Origin: Archangium lansingense
GTDB lineage: Bacteria > Myxococcota > Myxococcia > Myxococcales > Myxococcaceae
Reading direction: 5' to 3'
DNA: 64,000 bases
Assembly (NCBI RefSeq): GCF_026626635.1
Contig: NZ_JAPNKA010000001.1
Location: 372,001 to 436,000 of the forward strand
Shown here: piece after piece, positions 1 through 7,518 of the stretch
Layout of the letters: each line of letters begins with the position of its first letter
How positions within the stretch are numbered: the first letter of the stretch is position 1
Made by a program: the position numbers and the translations under genes
Notes under the pieces: model-generated
Databases searched by the model: none
What the model was told of the DNA's origin: nothing
What the model saw: the letters and a program-made list of their open reading frames with translations, nothing else

Positions 1-861
1 GCTCACGAAGATGTAGTCGAGCCGCGTGTAGCTCGTGCTCGCGCTCTTCCAGGAGCTGTTGTAGGTCGCGGTGCTCGCTGTGGTCTCACCCGTGTGCCGC
101 GCCGAGCGGAAGAGGGTGGGAGAGCCCCCTGTCTCGAGCAGCGAGATGGAGTCATCTCCCGCCCAGCTCGGATGTTGCGGGTCGGAGTTGAAGTCGCCGA
201 ACACGACGACGGAACGGCCTGCCGCCTTCTCGGTGATGACGGCTCGGATCTGCTCGGCGTTCTTCTCGCGCGCCAGGCCGCAGCTCCCAGAATGCGCCGG
301 GTGTGAATTGACGAGGAAATACTGGCGGCCCGAAAGCTTGTCATCCAGCTTGATCCACGACGCCGTCCGCCCCTTCGCATTCTCGAAGCACGTGCCAGAC
401 GTGTATGGATTGGCGATGCTGAAGTACCCCTGTACGTCCGTGCCAGCCGCCAGCTGGAACCGGCTCCGGCGATAGAAAATCATCTTCGGGCTTCCGTTCG
501 GCGGCTTGTAGTAGTCGTAGTTCGCCTGGAAGGCAGTGATGAGGTCGTTCTGGATGACTGTCGCCGACGCCTCCTGCACTCCGAAGATGTCCGGGTTCCT
601 CGCCGCGATGAGCTTGATGACGTTCGGGCTCCGCTGCGTCCACGTGTAGCTGCCCGTGTCGTCCGCGTTCACCTGCCGCACGTTGTAGGTCATCACCGTG
701 AACGGCCGGTGGTCCACCGTCGCCGCGGACTCGCTCGTTCCGAGCTCGCCGTGCTGGGGCTCGTCCAGGGTCGCGGGTCCACAACTTGTCCACAGCGTGC
801 CCAGTGCCAGCAGGGCAGGGCCGTGCAGCTGACTGCGAAGCCAATGCGTCTTCTTGTTCAT
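1..861 (-). CDS. Endonuclease/exonuclease/phosphatase family lipoprotein, 3' end cut by window edge
   Basis: The frame is open from the ATG at 861 to base 1 (287 codons, no stop), so the C-terminus lies outside the window. A hydrophobic N-terminus ends in a lipobox-like LWTSC (Cys27), suggesting export and lipidation. The DNase I-like fold is shown by TYN (Asn60), VQEA (Glu97, metal ligand), NSHPAH (187-190), GDFNSD (222-227) and RLDYIFV (280-286). The final catalytic His motif is past the edge. Such secreted enzymes cleave nucleic acids or phosphoesters; the substrate here is unknown. A weak GGAGAAGCG precedes the start. Family is confident, specificity is not. Confidence 0.85.
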   Translation of the reverse strand, partial: MNKKTHWLRSQLHGPALLALGTLWTSCGPATLDEPQHGELGTSESAATVDHRPFTVMTYNVRQVNADDTGSYTWTQRSPNVIKLIAARNPDIFGVQEASATVIQNDLITAFQANYDYYKPPNGSPKMIFYRRSRFQLAAGTDVQGYFSIANPYTSGTCFENAKGRTASWIKLDDKLSGRQYFLVNSHPAHSGSCGLAREKNAEQIRAVITEKAAGRSVVVFGDFNSDPQHPSWAGDDSISLLETGGSPTLFRSARHTGETTASTATYNSSWKSASTSYTRLDYIFVS

Positions 862-990
862 CGCTTCTCCTCGTGGGGGGGGCTTGGGACTGCGGAGCCC
901 AGAGGGTCCAAGTCGGCCCGATAGCACGGGGAGTACATTGAATGCGATTTTTTCCTGTTTTGAATGGTGCTCTGGGTGCCGTCTGGGAAC

Positions 991-1025
991 ACCCTCACCC
1001 CTGCCCTCTCCCAGAGGGAGAGGGG
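991..1025 (+). repeat. Cystobacterineae-type intergenic repeat, copy 1
   Basis: CCCTCACCCC followed by the inverted pair CCCTCTCCC/GGGAGAGGG with a 3-base loop. It sits between two convergent or unrelated gene ends and matches eight other copies in this window, so it is a dispersed REP-like element that could also form a transcript hairpin. Confidence 0.75.
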
Positions 1026-1054
1026 GCGTGACTCGGGTTCAACCTGGGATTCAG

Positions 1055-1092
1055 ATACCCTCACCCCGTCCCTCTCCCGAGGGGAGAGGGGT
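1055..1092 (+). repeat. Cystobacterineae-type intergenic repeat, copy 2
   Basis: Second copy in the same intergenic space, same orientation as copy 1 and about 30 bases downstream: ACCCTCACCCCGTCCC then CTCTCCC/GGGAGAG arms. Confidence 0.75.
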
Positions 1093-1100
1093 TGTTGGGG

Positions 1101-1145
1101 TGGATTGGATTTGGTTGGATTGGATTTGGTTGGGTTGGATTTGGT
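1101..1145 (+). repeat. 15-bp tandem repeat, three copies
   Basis: TGGATTGGATTTGGT occurs at 1101-1115 and 1116-1130, and TGGGTTGGATTTGGT (one substitution) at 1131-1145. The array lies directly beyond the alanine racemase stop at 1151. It has no reading frame of its own; the unit is a multiple of three only by length. Confidence 0.85.
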
Positions 1146-1150
1146 TGGGG

Positions 1151-2356
1151 TTAGGGCACGACGACCCGACGCAGGTGCGCTCCCAACCGCGTCGTCATCT
1201 CGTAGTGGATCGTCTGCGCCCAGTCCGCCAGGTTCTCCACGTGCAGGTGCTCGTCCCCATCCTTGCCGATCAGCGTCGCCGTCAGCGGTCGCTCGTCGTG
1301 CGTCGCCCTCGTCACGTCCACGATGATGTGGTTCATCATCACTCGCCCCAGCACCGGGCACCTTCGCCCGTTCACCAGCACGTGCGCCTTCCCCGACATC
1401 AGTCGCGCGTACCCGTCGAAGTACCCCACCGGGAGCACCGCCACTCGCGTCGCCTCGGGGCACCGGTACGTGCACCCGTAGCCCACGTAGCTTCCCGCAG
1501 GTAGCCACTTCACCACCTGGCTCGGGCACCTCCACGACAGCACCGGCCTCAGCTCCGGCACCCTCCCCAACACCAGCCGCGCTGACAGCCTCGTCTCCGA
1601 CGACGGCCACAGGCCATACAGGGAGATGCCCACCCGCTGGGCGTCGAACCGCGCCCTCGGCAGCACCAGCGTCGCCGCGCTCGCCGCCATGTGCCGCTGC
1701 AATGGCTCCTGCACCGGCACGCTCGCTCGCAGCGCCATCAGTCCGCCCTCGAAGATGTCGAGCTGCGATTCGGCGTACGTCTGCTCCGTCACGTCCTCCG
1801 TGTTCGCGAAGTGGCTCAGCGCTCCCACCACTCGCAGCACGTCCGAGGCCTCGCGCAGGAAGTCCAGCTCTCCCCCGGCAATCTGTCCCGGTGTGAAGCC
1901 CTCACGCCCCAGCCCCGTGTCCACGTGCACGTGCACTCGCAGCGGGTGCTCCAGCTTCGCCCGCCGCAGCTCCTCCACCGTCTCCCTCCACGAGCCGTCC
2001 CCCACCACCACCTCCACCCCTGCTCGCGCCAGCGCCACCGCCTCCTCCGCGTCCGTGGCCCCGAGGACCAGCACCTGCTTGCGCTCCAGGCCTCGCGCCT
2101 GCTCGAGCGCCCTCACCATCAGCGCGTCCCCCGGCGTGATGAAGTACAGGACGTCCACCAGCGGGTGCACCAGCGGCAGCATCTGCGTCAGCCCGTGGCC
2201 GTACGCGTTGCCCTTCAGCACCGCTCCCAGTGCCCTCGGCCCGCCTGTGTCCGCCGAGAGCTTGCGCAGCGTCGCCACGTTCGCCGCCAGCGCTCCCGCA
2301 GACAACTCCAGCCTCGACGCCACCTTCCCGGATGCCCCCGCAGTTACCTCGTGCAT
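1151..2356 (-). CDS. alr: Alanine racemase
   Basis: Pyridoxal-phosphate enzyme that interconverts L- and D-alanine for peptidoglycan. The protein is 401 residues, near the family's usual 360-400. The PLP-lysine motif is AVLKGNAYGHG (Lys48) and the catalytic tyrosine motif is VGYGCTY (Tyr293); VDTGLGREGF matches the substrate-side HTGMGR motif. The frame stays open far upstream, but the homologous part starts near Leu16, so the ATG at 2356 was chosen; an in-frame ATG at 2440 would add 28 residues rich in Arg and Lys. The gene is divergent from the gene starting at 2527. Two intergenic repeats and a 15-bp tandem array lie beyond its stop. Confidence 0.93.
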   Translation of the reverse strand: MHEVTAGASGKVASRLELSAGALAANVATLRKLSADTGGPRALGAVLKGNAYGHGLTQMLPLVHPLVDVLYFITPGDALMVRALEQARGLERKQVLVLGATDAEEAVALARAGVEVVVGDGSWRETVEELRRAKLEHPLRVHVHVDTGLGREGFTPGQIAGGELDFLREASDVLRVVGALSHFANTEDVTEQTYAESQLDIFEGGLMALRASVPVQEPLQRHMAASAATLVLPRARFDAQRVGISLYGLWPSSETRLSARLVLGRVPELRPVLSWRCPSQVVKWLPAGSYVGYGCTYRCPEATRVAVLPVGYFDGYARLMSGKAHVLVNGRRCPVLGRVMMNHIIVDVTRATHDERPLTATLIGKDGDEHLHVENLADWAQTIHYEMTTRLGAHLRRVVVP

Positions 2357-2526
2357 CTTCCGCCTGACCGTCCTTCGCGCCTCTCCGGCGCGCTGTGTGC
2401 GTCGTTTTTCTTCCAAAGCGTGCCGCTTTGCACGCTCCATCCGAGCGGCCAGGCATGGGAGCGGACGATGCTCCGCGCGGGCAACAGCCCACGTATCCTG
2501 GGGGTGTACCCGGAGGGGAGTCGTCC

Positions 2527-3627
2527 ATGTCGTCGAAGTTCGCTCTGCATCCCGATGACACCGACTGGGAGCGGTCCACCGCAGGGCCCGGGCTGCTCCT
2601 GGATGTGCCCGCCGAGGGACCGTGGCGACAGCCCTTCCTCCAGGTCCAGGCTGTCCCTCCCTTCCTGCGGTTGATGGCCGGCACGCAGCCCCTGCTGTGG
2701 GTTCATGTGGAGTCGGGCTGGGATACTTGTGGCTTCCTTCGCGGTCCTGCCTGGGTGCACAGCGTCCTTCCTCCCATCTCCGCGGCCGACGTGCGCGCCA
2801 TCCGCGAGGTGTCGGGCTCTCCGGGGTGGTGGGAGGCCTGGATGCGCTATGTGGTCCGCCACCTCGAGGCCTCGCCCGCATCGCCGCTCCACGCTGGGCG
2901 CTGGTGTCTGCGTCCCCTGCGGGAGCTGGAGGCCGGTGAGGCTCGGCGCTACCCCCTCGATCCCGCCTCCGGGCCCGGTGTGTCGCTCGAGCCTCCATTC
3001 CTCGTTCAGGGTGCCAGCGCCCTCGGCTTCGAGCCTTTCTGGCGCGAGTACTGGCAGCCCGAGGGGTTCTACGGAGACACCGGGGGGGCGGGCCTTTCTC
3101 CCAGGCACTCGCAGCGGTTCGAGTGGTGTGGCGGGGTCGTCTCGCTCCGCCCTCCCTCACCCGAGGACTCCGGCCGGTTGAAGGTCTGGCGCAAGTCCGC
3201 TCGCGAGGGCTCCCTTCCTCCCGTGCTCCTCTTCTACCTGGCCGTCGCGCGGAAGTGGGTGGTGCTCGATGGGCATGACCGGCTCCTCGCTGCCTCTTTC
3301 GAGCAGCGTCCCGTGCCCATGCTCGGGCTCTTGTTGGTGCGGGAGACGCCTGTCTCCGAGGAGGCGCTCGTGCATGCTCGCACTCGCGCCCAGCGGATGG
3401 TGGAAGGACGGCTTCGTGGTGCAGTGTCTCCCCTTGTCATCGACGAGGTGAATCGCTTCGTGTTGAAGGGGTATGCCGGCGTTCATCGCTCCGCCATCAC
3501 CCGCTCCTGGCCCCTTCCCGGTGGCTCCCGCACCTGGCGGTCCGAGGTTCTCGCGTGGCGCGAGGCCCAGGAGTTGGACTTGCAGGAGTGGGAGTGGAAA
3601 CGGTTCGTGGCTCCTGGCTGGTGGTGA
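2527..3627 (+). CDS. Hypothetical protein with ParB-like motif
   Basis: 366-residue protein of unknown function. GGAGGGGAG six bases before the ATG at 2527 supports this start over upstream in-frame codons. The C-terminal part (about residues 205-340) has LPPVLLFYLAVARKWVVLDG then HDRLLAA (247-256), which resembles the ParB/Srx-fold segment where a protein states a 'DG.HRL.A' motif. No signal peptide or membrane segment. Trp is frequent (more than 15 residues). The ParB link is an inference from a short motif; no HTH domain is seen, so plasmid-style partitioning is unlikely. Confidence 0.75.
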   Translation: MSSKFALHPDDTDWERSTAGPGLLLDVPAEGPWRQPFLQVQAVPPFLRLMAGTQPLLWVHVESGWDTCGFLRGPAWVHSVLPPISAADVRAIREVSGSPGWWEAWMRYVVRHLEASPASPLHAGRWCLRPLRELEAGEARRYPLDPASGPGVSLEPPFLVQGASALGFEPFWREYWQPEGFYGDTGGAGLSPRHSQRFEWCGGVVSLRPPSPEDSGRLKVWRKSAREGSLPPVLLFYLAVARKWVVLDGHDRLLAASFEQRPVPMLGLLLVRETPVSEEALVHARTRAQRMVEGRLRGAVSPLVIDEVNRFVLKGYAGVHRSAITRSWPLPGGSRTWRSEVLAWREAQELDLQEWEWKRFVAPGWW

Positions 3628-3705
3628 GCCCGGTCGCACTCCAGCCAGGGGAGGGTACGGGCCTTGTTTCTGTCGTGCGCATCCTCTCCGGCAGGAGGTC
3701 TCCCC

Positions 3706-3903
3706 ATGAGCATCTGGCAGAAACTGTCCTCGCGTTTTCGTGGGCATTCCGATGATGAGGCAGCGCCTCGTTCCGGCTCTGAGTCCCCCGGCATGACCTA
3801 TGCCGATTTGGAGCGCGATAAGGACCTCAAGGAGCGGCAGCTCTCCGGCGTGTTCGCTCCTCCCTTCGGCAAGGACGCCTCCGCCGTCGAGGAGGACGAG
3901 TGA
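3706..3903 (+). CDS. Small hypothetical protein (65 aa)
   Basis: Strong GGAGG seven bases before the ATG at 3706 and a good coding bias support this short gene. It encodes MSIWQKLSSRFRGHSDDEA... with an amphipathic basic N-terminus and an acidic C-terminus ending AVEEDE. No signal peptide, membrane helix or known domain is visible. It follows the ParB-like gene by 78 bases on the same strand and could be cotranscribed with it. Function unknown. Confidence 0.7.
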   Translation: MSIWQKLSSRFRGHSDDEAAPRSGSESPGMTYADLERDKDLKERQLSGVFAPPFGKDASAVEEDE

Positions 3904-3942
3904 GCTCCGAGTAGGGTGCACAGTGGGGAAGACGGGCACGGG

Positions 3943-3979
3943 CACCCTCACCCCGTCCCTCTCCCGGAGGGCGAGGGGA
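3943..3979 (+). repeat. Cystobacterineae-type intergenic repeat, copy 3
   Basis: CACCCTCACCCCGTCCC with CCTCTCCC/GGGCGAGG arms, between the 65-aa gene and the amidohydrolase. One arm has a G:C change relative to other copies, leaving a G-T type mismatch in the hairpin. Confidence 0.7.
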
Positions 3980-4076
3980 TATTGGCGGGGATGGGGGCAG
4001 GGAGATGGTGGATAGGGGAGGGGAGATGGGTCCTGTGATAGGTCGCTCGCCTGCTCCTCTTTCCTTCTTTCTCTCC

Positions 4077-5366
4077 ATGCGCCTCCTGCTCGCCCTCCTT
4101 GTCGCGCTCCTCTGCGTCGTGCCTTCCATGGCCTCCGCTCAGGCTCCCGCTCCCGTTTCCACTGTCTTCCTTCTGCGCCCCGCTCGCGTCTTCGATGGCG
4201 TCTCCGCGAAGGTCCAGGAGGGCTGGGTCGTGCTCGTCCGCGGTGACCGCATCGCCGCCGTCGGGCCTGCCTCCCAGGTGACTGCACCCCTCGGGACCGA
4301 GGTCGTCGAGCTTCCCGGTACCACCCTCATCCCCGGTCTCATCGAGGGTCATTCGCACCTCCTTCTTCACCCCTACAACGAGACCTCCTGGAATGATCAG
4401 GTGCTCCGCGAGCCCCTCGCCCTCCGCGTCGCCCGCGCCACCAATCACGCCCGCGATACGCTCCTCGCCGGTTTCACCACCGTGCGAGACCTCGGCACCG
4501 AGGGCGCTGCTGACGCCGACGTCGGTCTCAAGCAGGCCATCCAGCAGAGCATCATCCCCGGGCCCCGTGTGCTCGCCACCACCCGCGCTCTTGTCGCCAC
4601 TGGCTCCTATGCCCCCAAGGGCTTCGCTCCCGAGTGGCACGTCCCCCAGGGCGCCGAGGAGGCCGATGGTGTCGATGCTCTCATCCGCGCCGTCCGCGGT
4701 CAGATGGGCAAGGGCGCTGATTGGATCAAGGTGTATGGCGATTACCGTTGGGGTCCTCGCGGTGAAGCGCTCCCGTCCTACTCCCTCGAGGAGATGAAGC
4801 TCATCGTCCAGACCGCTCGCGATGGCGGCCGCCCCGTCGTCGTCCATGCCAGCACTCCCGAGGGCATGCGCCGTGCGGTGCTCGCGGGTGCGGAGACGAT
4901 CGAGCACGGTGACAATGGCACTCCCGAAGTCTTCAAGCTCATGGCCGAGCGTGGTGTCTTCCTCTGCCCGACGCTCGCCGCCGGTGATGCCATCTACCAG
5001 TACGGCGGTTGGAAGAAGGGCACTGACCCCGAGCCCCCTGCCATCCAGCAGAAGCGCGCCAGCTTCCGCGCTGCCCTCGCCGCGGGTGTTCCCATCTGCA
5101 GCGGCAGTGACGTGGGCGTGTTTCCCCATGGGGACAATGCCCGCGAGCTGGAGCTCATGGTCGCTTATGGCATGGCGCCCTTGCAGGTGCTGAAGGCCGC
5201 CACCTCCGTCAATGCGCGCATGCTCCACATGGAGGACCGCATCGGCCAGGTGAAGGAAGGGCTCCTCGCCGACCTCGTCGCCGTGGAGGGAGATCCCACT
5301 CGCGACATTGCCGCGCTGCGCCAGATTCGCTTCGTCATGAAGGGCGGCTCCATGTTCCGGCGGTAG
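4077..5366 (+). CDS. Exported amidohydrolase (imidazolonepropionase/prolidase-like)
   Basis: 429-residue metal-dependent hydrolase of the amidohydrolase superfamily. The start at 4077 gives a clear signal peptide ([21 protein letters not shown]), so it probably acts in the periplasm or outside the cell. Metal ligands are visible: HSH (His92, His94), the probable carbamylated lysine in WIKVYG (Lys218), VVHAS (His257), IEHGDNG (His277) and GSDVG (Asp345). This set fits the Xaa-Pro dipeptidase or imidazolonepropionase-like subgroup that cleaves dipeptides or cyclic amides. No gene partners suggest a pathway. The longer open frame from 4005 lacks a signal sequence at its start and is less likely. 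Confidence 0.9.
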   Translation: MRLLLALLVALLCVVPSMASAQAPAPVSTVFLLRPARVFDGVSAKVQEGWVVLVRGDRIAAVGPASQVTAPLGTEVVELPGTTLIPGLIEGHSHLLLHPYNETSWNDQVLREPLALRVARATNHARDTLLAGFTTVRDLGTEGAADADVGLKQAIQQSIIPGPRVLATTRALVATGSYAPKGFAPEWHVPQGAEEADGVDALIRAVRGQMGKGADWIKVYGDYRWGPRGEALPSYSLEEMKLIVQTARDGGRPVVVHASTPEGMRRAVLAGAETIEHGDNGTPEVFKLMAERGVFLCPTLAAGDAIYQYGGWKKGTDPEPPAIQQKRASFRAALAAGVPICSGSDVGVFPHGDNARELELMVAYGMAPLQVLKAATSVNARMLHMEDRIGQVKEGLLADLVAVEGDPTRDIAALRQIRFVMKGGSMFRR

Positions 5367-5405
5367 GTGCAGACGAGGGCTGCGAAATGACCGGTCGGCG
5401 CTCCG

Positions 5406-5693
5406 ATGTTAGGGTGCGCCGCCGTGCCGCGCGTCACCTTCACCTCAAGCCTCCAGCGTCATGTCTCGTGTCCCTCGGAGCCCGTGGGTGGGGCCACCGT
5501 TCGTGAGGCCCTCGAGCAATACTTTGCCCGTCATCCTCTGGTGCGGAGCTACGTGCTCGATGAGCAGGGCGCGCTGCGCCATCACGTCGTCATCTTCGTG
5601 AACGGTGGTCAGCTTCGCGACCGCTCGGGCTTGCAAGAGCCGCTCAGCGAGGCCGCCGACATCTACGTCATGCAGGCTCTCTCAGGGGGTTGA
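5406..5693 (+). CDS. MoaD/ThiS-like sulfur carrier family protein
   Basis: 95-residue beta-grasp protein ending in the Gly-Gly tail (ALSGG) typical of MoaD and ThiS carriers. The central part, HHVVIFVNGGQLRDRSGLQ, matches the 'vfvNg..v....gl...l.dgdev.i..a..GG' pattern. The ATG at 5406 was used; GTG at 5424 is an equally possible start. It lies two bases before the ATG of the BNR propeller gene, so the two are likely translated together. MoaD/ThiS and BNR-repeat genes as a pair recur in other bacteria, but no molybdopterin or thiamin gene is nearby, so a role in those cofactors is doubtful. Confidence 0.8.
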   Translation: MLGCAAVPRVTFTSSLQRHVSCPSEPVGGATVREALEQYFARHPLVRSYVLDEQGALRHHVVIFVNGGQLRDRSGLQEPLSEAADIYVMQALSGG

Positions 5694-5695
5694 TC

Positions 5696-6787
5696 ATGTC
5701 GGATCGCATCTTCGTCGCTACTCGCAAGGGACTCTTCGAGCTCCGGCGCTCCAATGGTCGCTGGAGCATCGCCCAGACCTCCTTCCTCGGAGACCCGGTC
5801 TCGCTGGTCGCGAAGTCCCCCTCGGATGGCACCCTCTATGCCGCCCTCTACCTGGGTCACTTCGGCGTGAAGCTGCGCGCTTCCTCCGATGGTGGCCAGC
5901 GCTGGGATGAGGTGACTGCCCCCGCCTTCCCGAAGAAGCCGGAGGGACTCGAGGAGAACCTCCCCGATGGCAAGCCCTGGCCCTGGCGCGTCGAGCAGAT
6001 CTGGGCGCTCGAGGTCGTGGACGGCACCCTCTGGTGCGGCACGGTCGGAGGAGGACTCTTCCGCTCTCACGATCGCGGTCAGTTCTGGGAGCTGTGTCGT
6101 GGCCTCTGGGACCATCCGCTGCGAAAGCAGTGGTTCGGTGGTGGCACGGACTTGCCGGGCATTCACTCCATCTGTCCGCACCCGAAGAATCCGAATGAGC
6201 TTGTCGTCGGCGTCTCGTGCGGCGGCGCCTGGCGCACGCTCGATGGCGGTGAGCACTGGGAGGTGAGCCAGGGCATGGTCGCCGCGTATATGCCTCCCGA
6301 GCTGCGCGAGAATCCCGCCATTCAGGATCCGCACCTGCTCGCGCGCTGCGCCGCGCACCCGGAGCGACTCTGGGCGCAGCACCACAACGGTGTCTTCCGC
6401 TCCGATGACGCGGGCAGCCGCTGGGTGTCCATCCCCGAGAGCGCTCCGAGCGTCTTCGGGTTCGCCATCGCGGCCCACCCGTCCAACCCGGACATCGCCT
6501 GGCGCGTCCCCGCCATCAAGGATGAGCAGCGCTTCCCCGTCGATGGTCGTGTCGTCGTGTCTCGCACGCGCGACGGTGGCAAGAGCTGGGAGGTGCTTCG
6601 CGAGGGTCTGCCCCAGGAGCACGCTTATGATCTCACCCTGCGCCACGCGCTCGACGTGGACGCCTCGGGCGAGCGGCTCGCGTTCGGCAGCAGCACCGGC
6701 TCGCTCTGGGTCTCCGAGAACGGCGGAGACTCCTGGATGCACCTCTCCGCGCACCTTCCGCCTATCTACGCTGTTCGCTTCGCCTGA
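5696..6787 (+). CDS. BNR/Asp-box repeat beta-propeller protein (sialidase-like fold)
   Basis: 363-residue cytoplasmic protein with six Asp-box motifs (S/T-x-D/N-x-G-x-x-W): SSDGGQRW, SHDRGQFW, TLDGGEHW, SDDAGSRW, TRDGGKSW and SENGGDSW. This pattern predicts a six-bladed propeller as in sialidases and VPS10-like proteins. The catalytic arginine triad of true sialidases is not evident, and there is no signal peptide, so glycosidase activity should not be assumed. The gene sits two bases after a MoaD/ThiS-like gene whose Gly-Gly tail could be its partner. The ATG at 5696 follows AGGGGG; an in-frame TTG two codons upstream is ignored. Confidence 0.85.
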   Translation: MSDRIFVATRKGLFELRRSNGRWSIAQTSFLGDPVSLVAKSPSDGTLYAALYLGHFGVKLRASSDGGQRWDEVTAPAFPKKPEGLEENLPDGKPWPWRVEQIWALEVVDGTLWCGTVGGGLFRSHDRGQFWELCRGLWDHPLRKQWFGGGTDLPGIHSICPHPKNPNELVVGVSCGGAWRTLDGGEHWEVSQGMVAAYMPPELRENPAIQDPHLLARCAAHPERLWAQHHNGVFRSDDAGSRWVSIPESAPSVFGFAIAAHPSNPDIAWRVPAIKDEQRFPVDGRVVVSRTRDGGKSWEVLREGLPQEHAYDLTLRHALDVDASGERLAFGSSTGSLWVSENGGDSWMHLSAHLPPIYAVRFA

Positions 6788-6793
6788 GCGCCC

Positions 6794-7357
6794 TCAGCCC
6801 GGCGTGGAGTCGATGATCTTCTTCGCGATTCCGAAGGAGAAGCCTGCTCTCGCCAGCGCGGCCATGTCCCGCTGGCGGTTCTCCTCCCGGGTCTTCGCAT
6901 TGGTCCGGAAGGGGCCCAGCCGCTTCTTCCGCGCCCAGATCTTCGCCGCCTCTTCCTCGGAGAGCTCCGCCGTGGCGTCCGCCAGTTTTTTCGCGACCAC
7001 GTCCGCCGCCACGCCCTTCATCCGCAGCTTCTGCGCGATGACCCGCGCACTGCGGCCCGAGCTGCGCAGCGAGTGCGCCTTCATCCCCGCGTAGGCCTCG
7101 TCGTTGATGAGCCCGCTGCTCGTGAGCCGGGTTATGAGTGCGTCCACCCAGCCGAGCGCCTCAGTCCGGTCTCCACCGTGGCTCTTGATGGACCGGTCCA
7201 CCCGGCGCAGGAGCACTCGCTTGAGCTGGCTTCCCGTCGCCGCGTACCGCTTCAGGTAGTGCAGCGCCGCGTTCTCCAGATAGCGAGGAGAGACCTTCCT
7301 CGGCTTCTTCTGGGGGCGCGGCGCCTTGCGGCCCTGTTCTCCCTGCTGCTCGTCCAT
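6794..7357 (-). CDS. recX: RecX family regulatory protein
   Basis: 187-residue basic, helical protein with the RecX three-helix repeats: AALHYLKRYAATGSQLKRVL, GLINDEAYAGMKAHSLRSSG and FRTNAKTREENRQRDMAALA with GFSFGIAKKII at the C-terminus. RecX binds RecA filaments and inhibits recombinase and coprotease activity. recA is not in the window, so this copy is unlinked, as is common in deltaproteobacteria. A Lys/Arg-rich N-terminal tail (residues 1-25) precedes the domain. Convergent with the BNR gene, six bases apart. Confidence 0.88.
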   Translation of the reverse strand: MDEQQGEQGRKAPRPQKKPRKVSPRYLENAALHYLKRYAATGSQLKRVLLRRVDRSIKSHGGDRTEALGWVDALITRLTSSGLINDEAYAGMKAHSLRSSGRSARVIAQKLRMKGVAADVVAKKLADATAELSEEEAAKIWARKKRLGPFRTNAKTREENRQRDMAALARAGFSFGIAKKIIDSTPG

Positions 7358-7461
7358 GTGAGGCCCGGTGTAACACCTGGGTCCGACGCCGGATACCTGG
7401 AGGGTTGTGGCTCACAGCTTGTTCTGCAGGCGGCCAGGCACACGGGGGCGGCTCGCGATCC

Positions 7462-7499
7462 ATACCCTCACCCCGTCCCTCTCCCAGAGGGAGAGGGGT
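7462..7499 (+). repeat. Cystobacterineae-type intergenic repeat, copy 4
   Basis: ATACCCTCACCCCGTCCC with CCTCTCCC-AGA-GGGAGAGG hairpin. It lies between the recX start and the acyl-CoA dehydrogenase stop. Confidence 0.75.
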
Positions 7500-7518
7500 T
7501 GATGCGCAGGGCAGGGGC

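Noticed and set aside
2357..3160. N-terminal extension of alanine racemase
   Set aside because: The open frame reaches 3160 but runs antisense to the ParB-like gene, and the racemase fold begins near the ATG at 2356.
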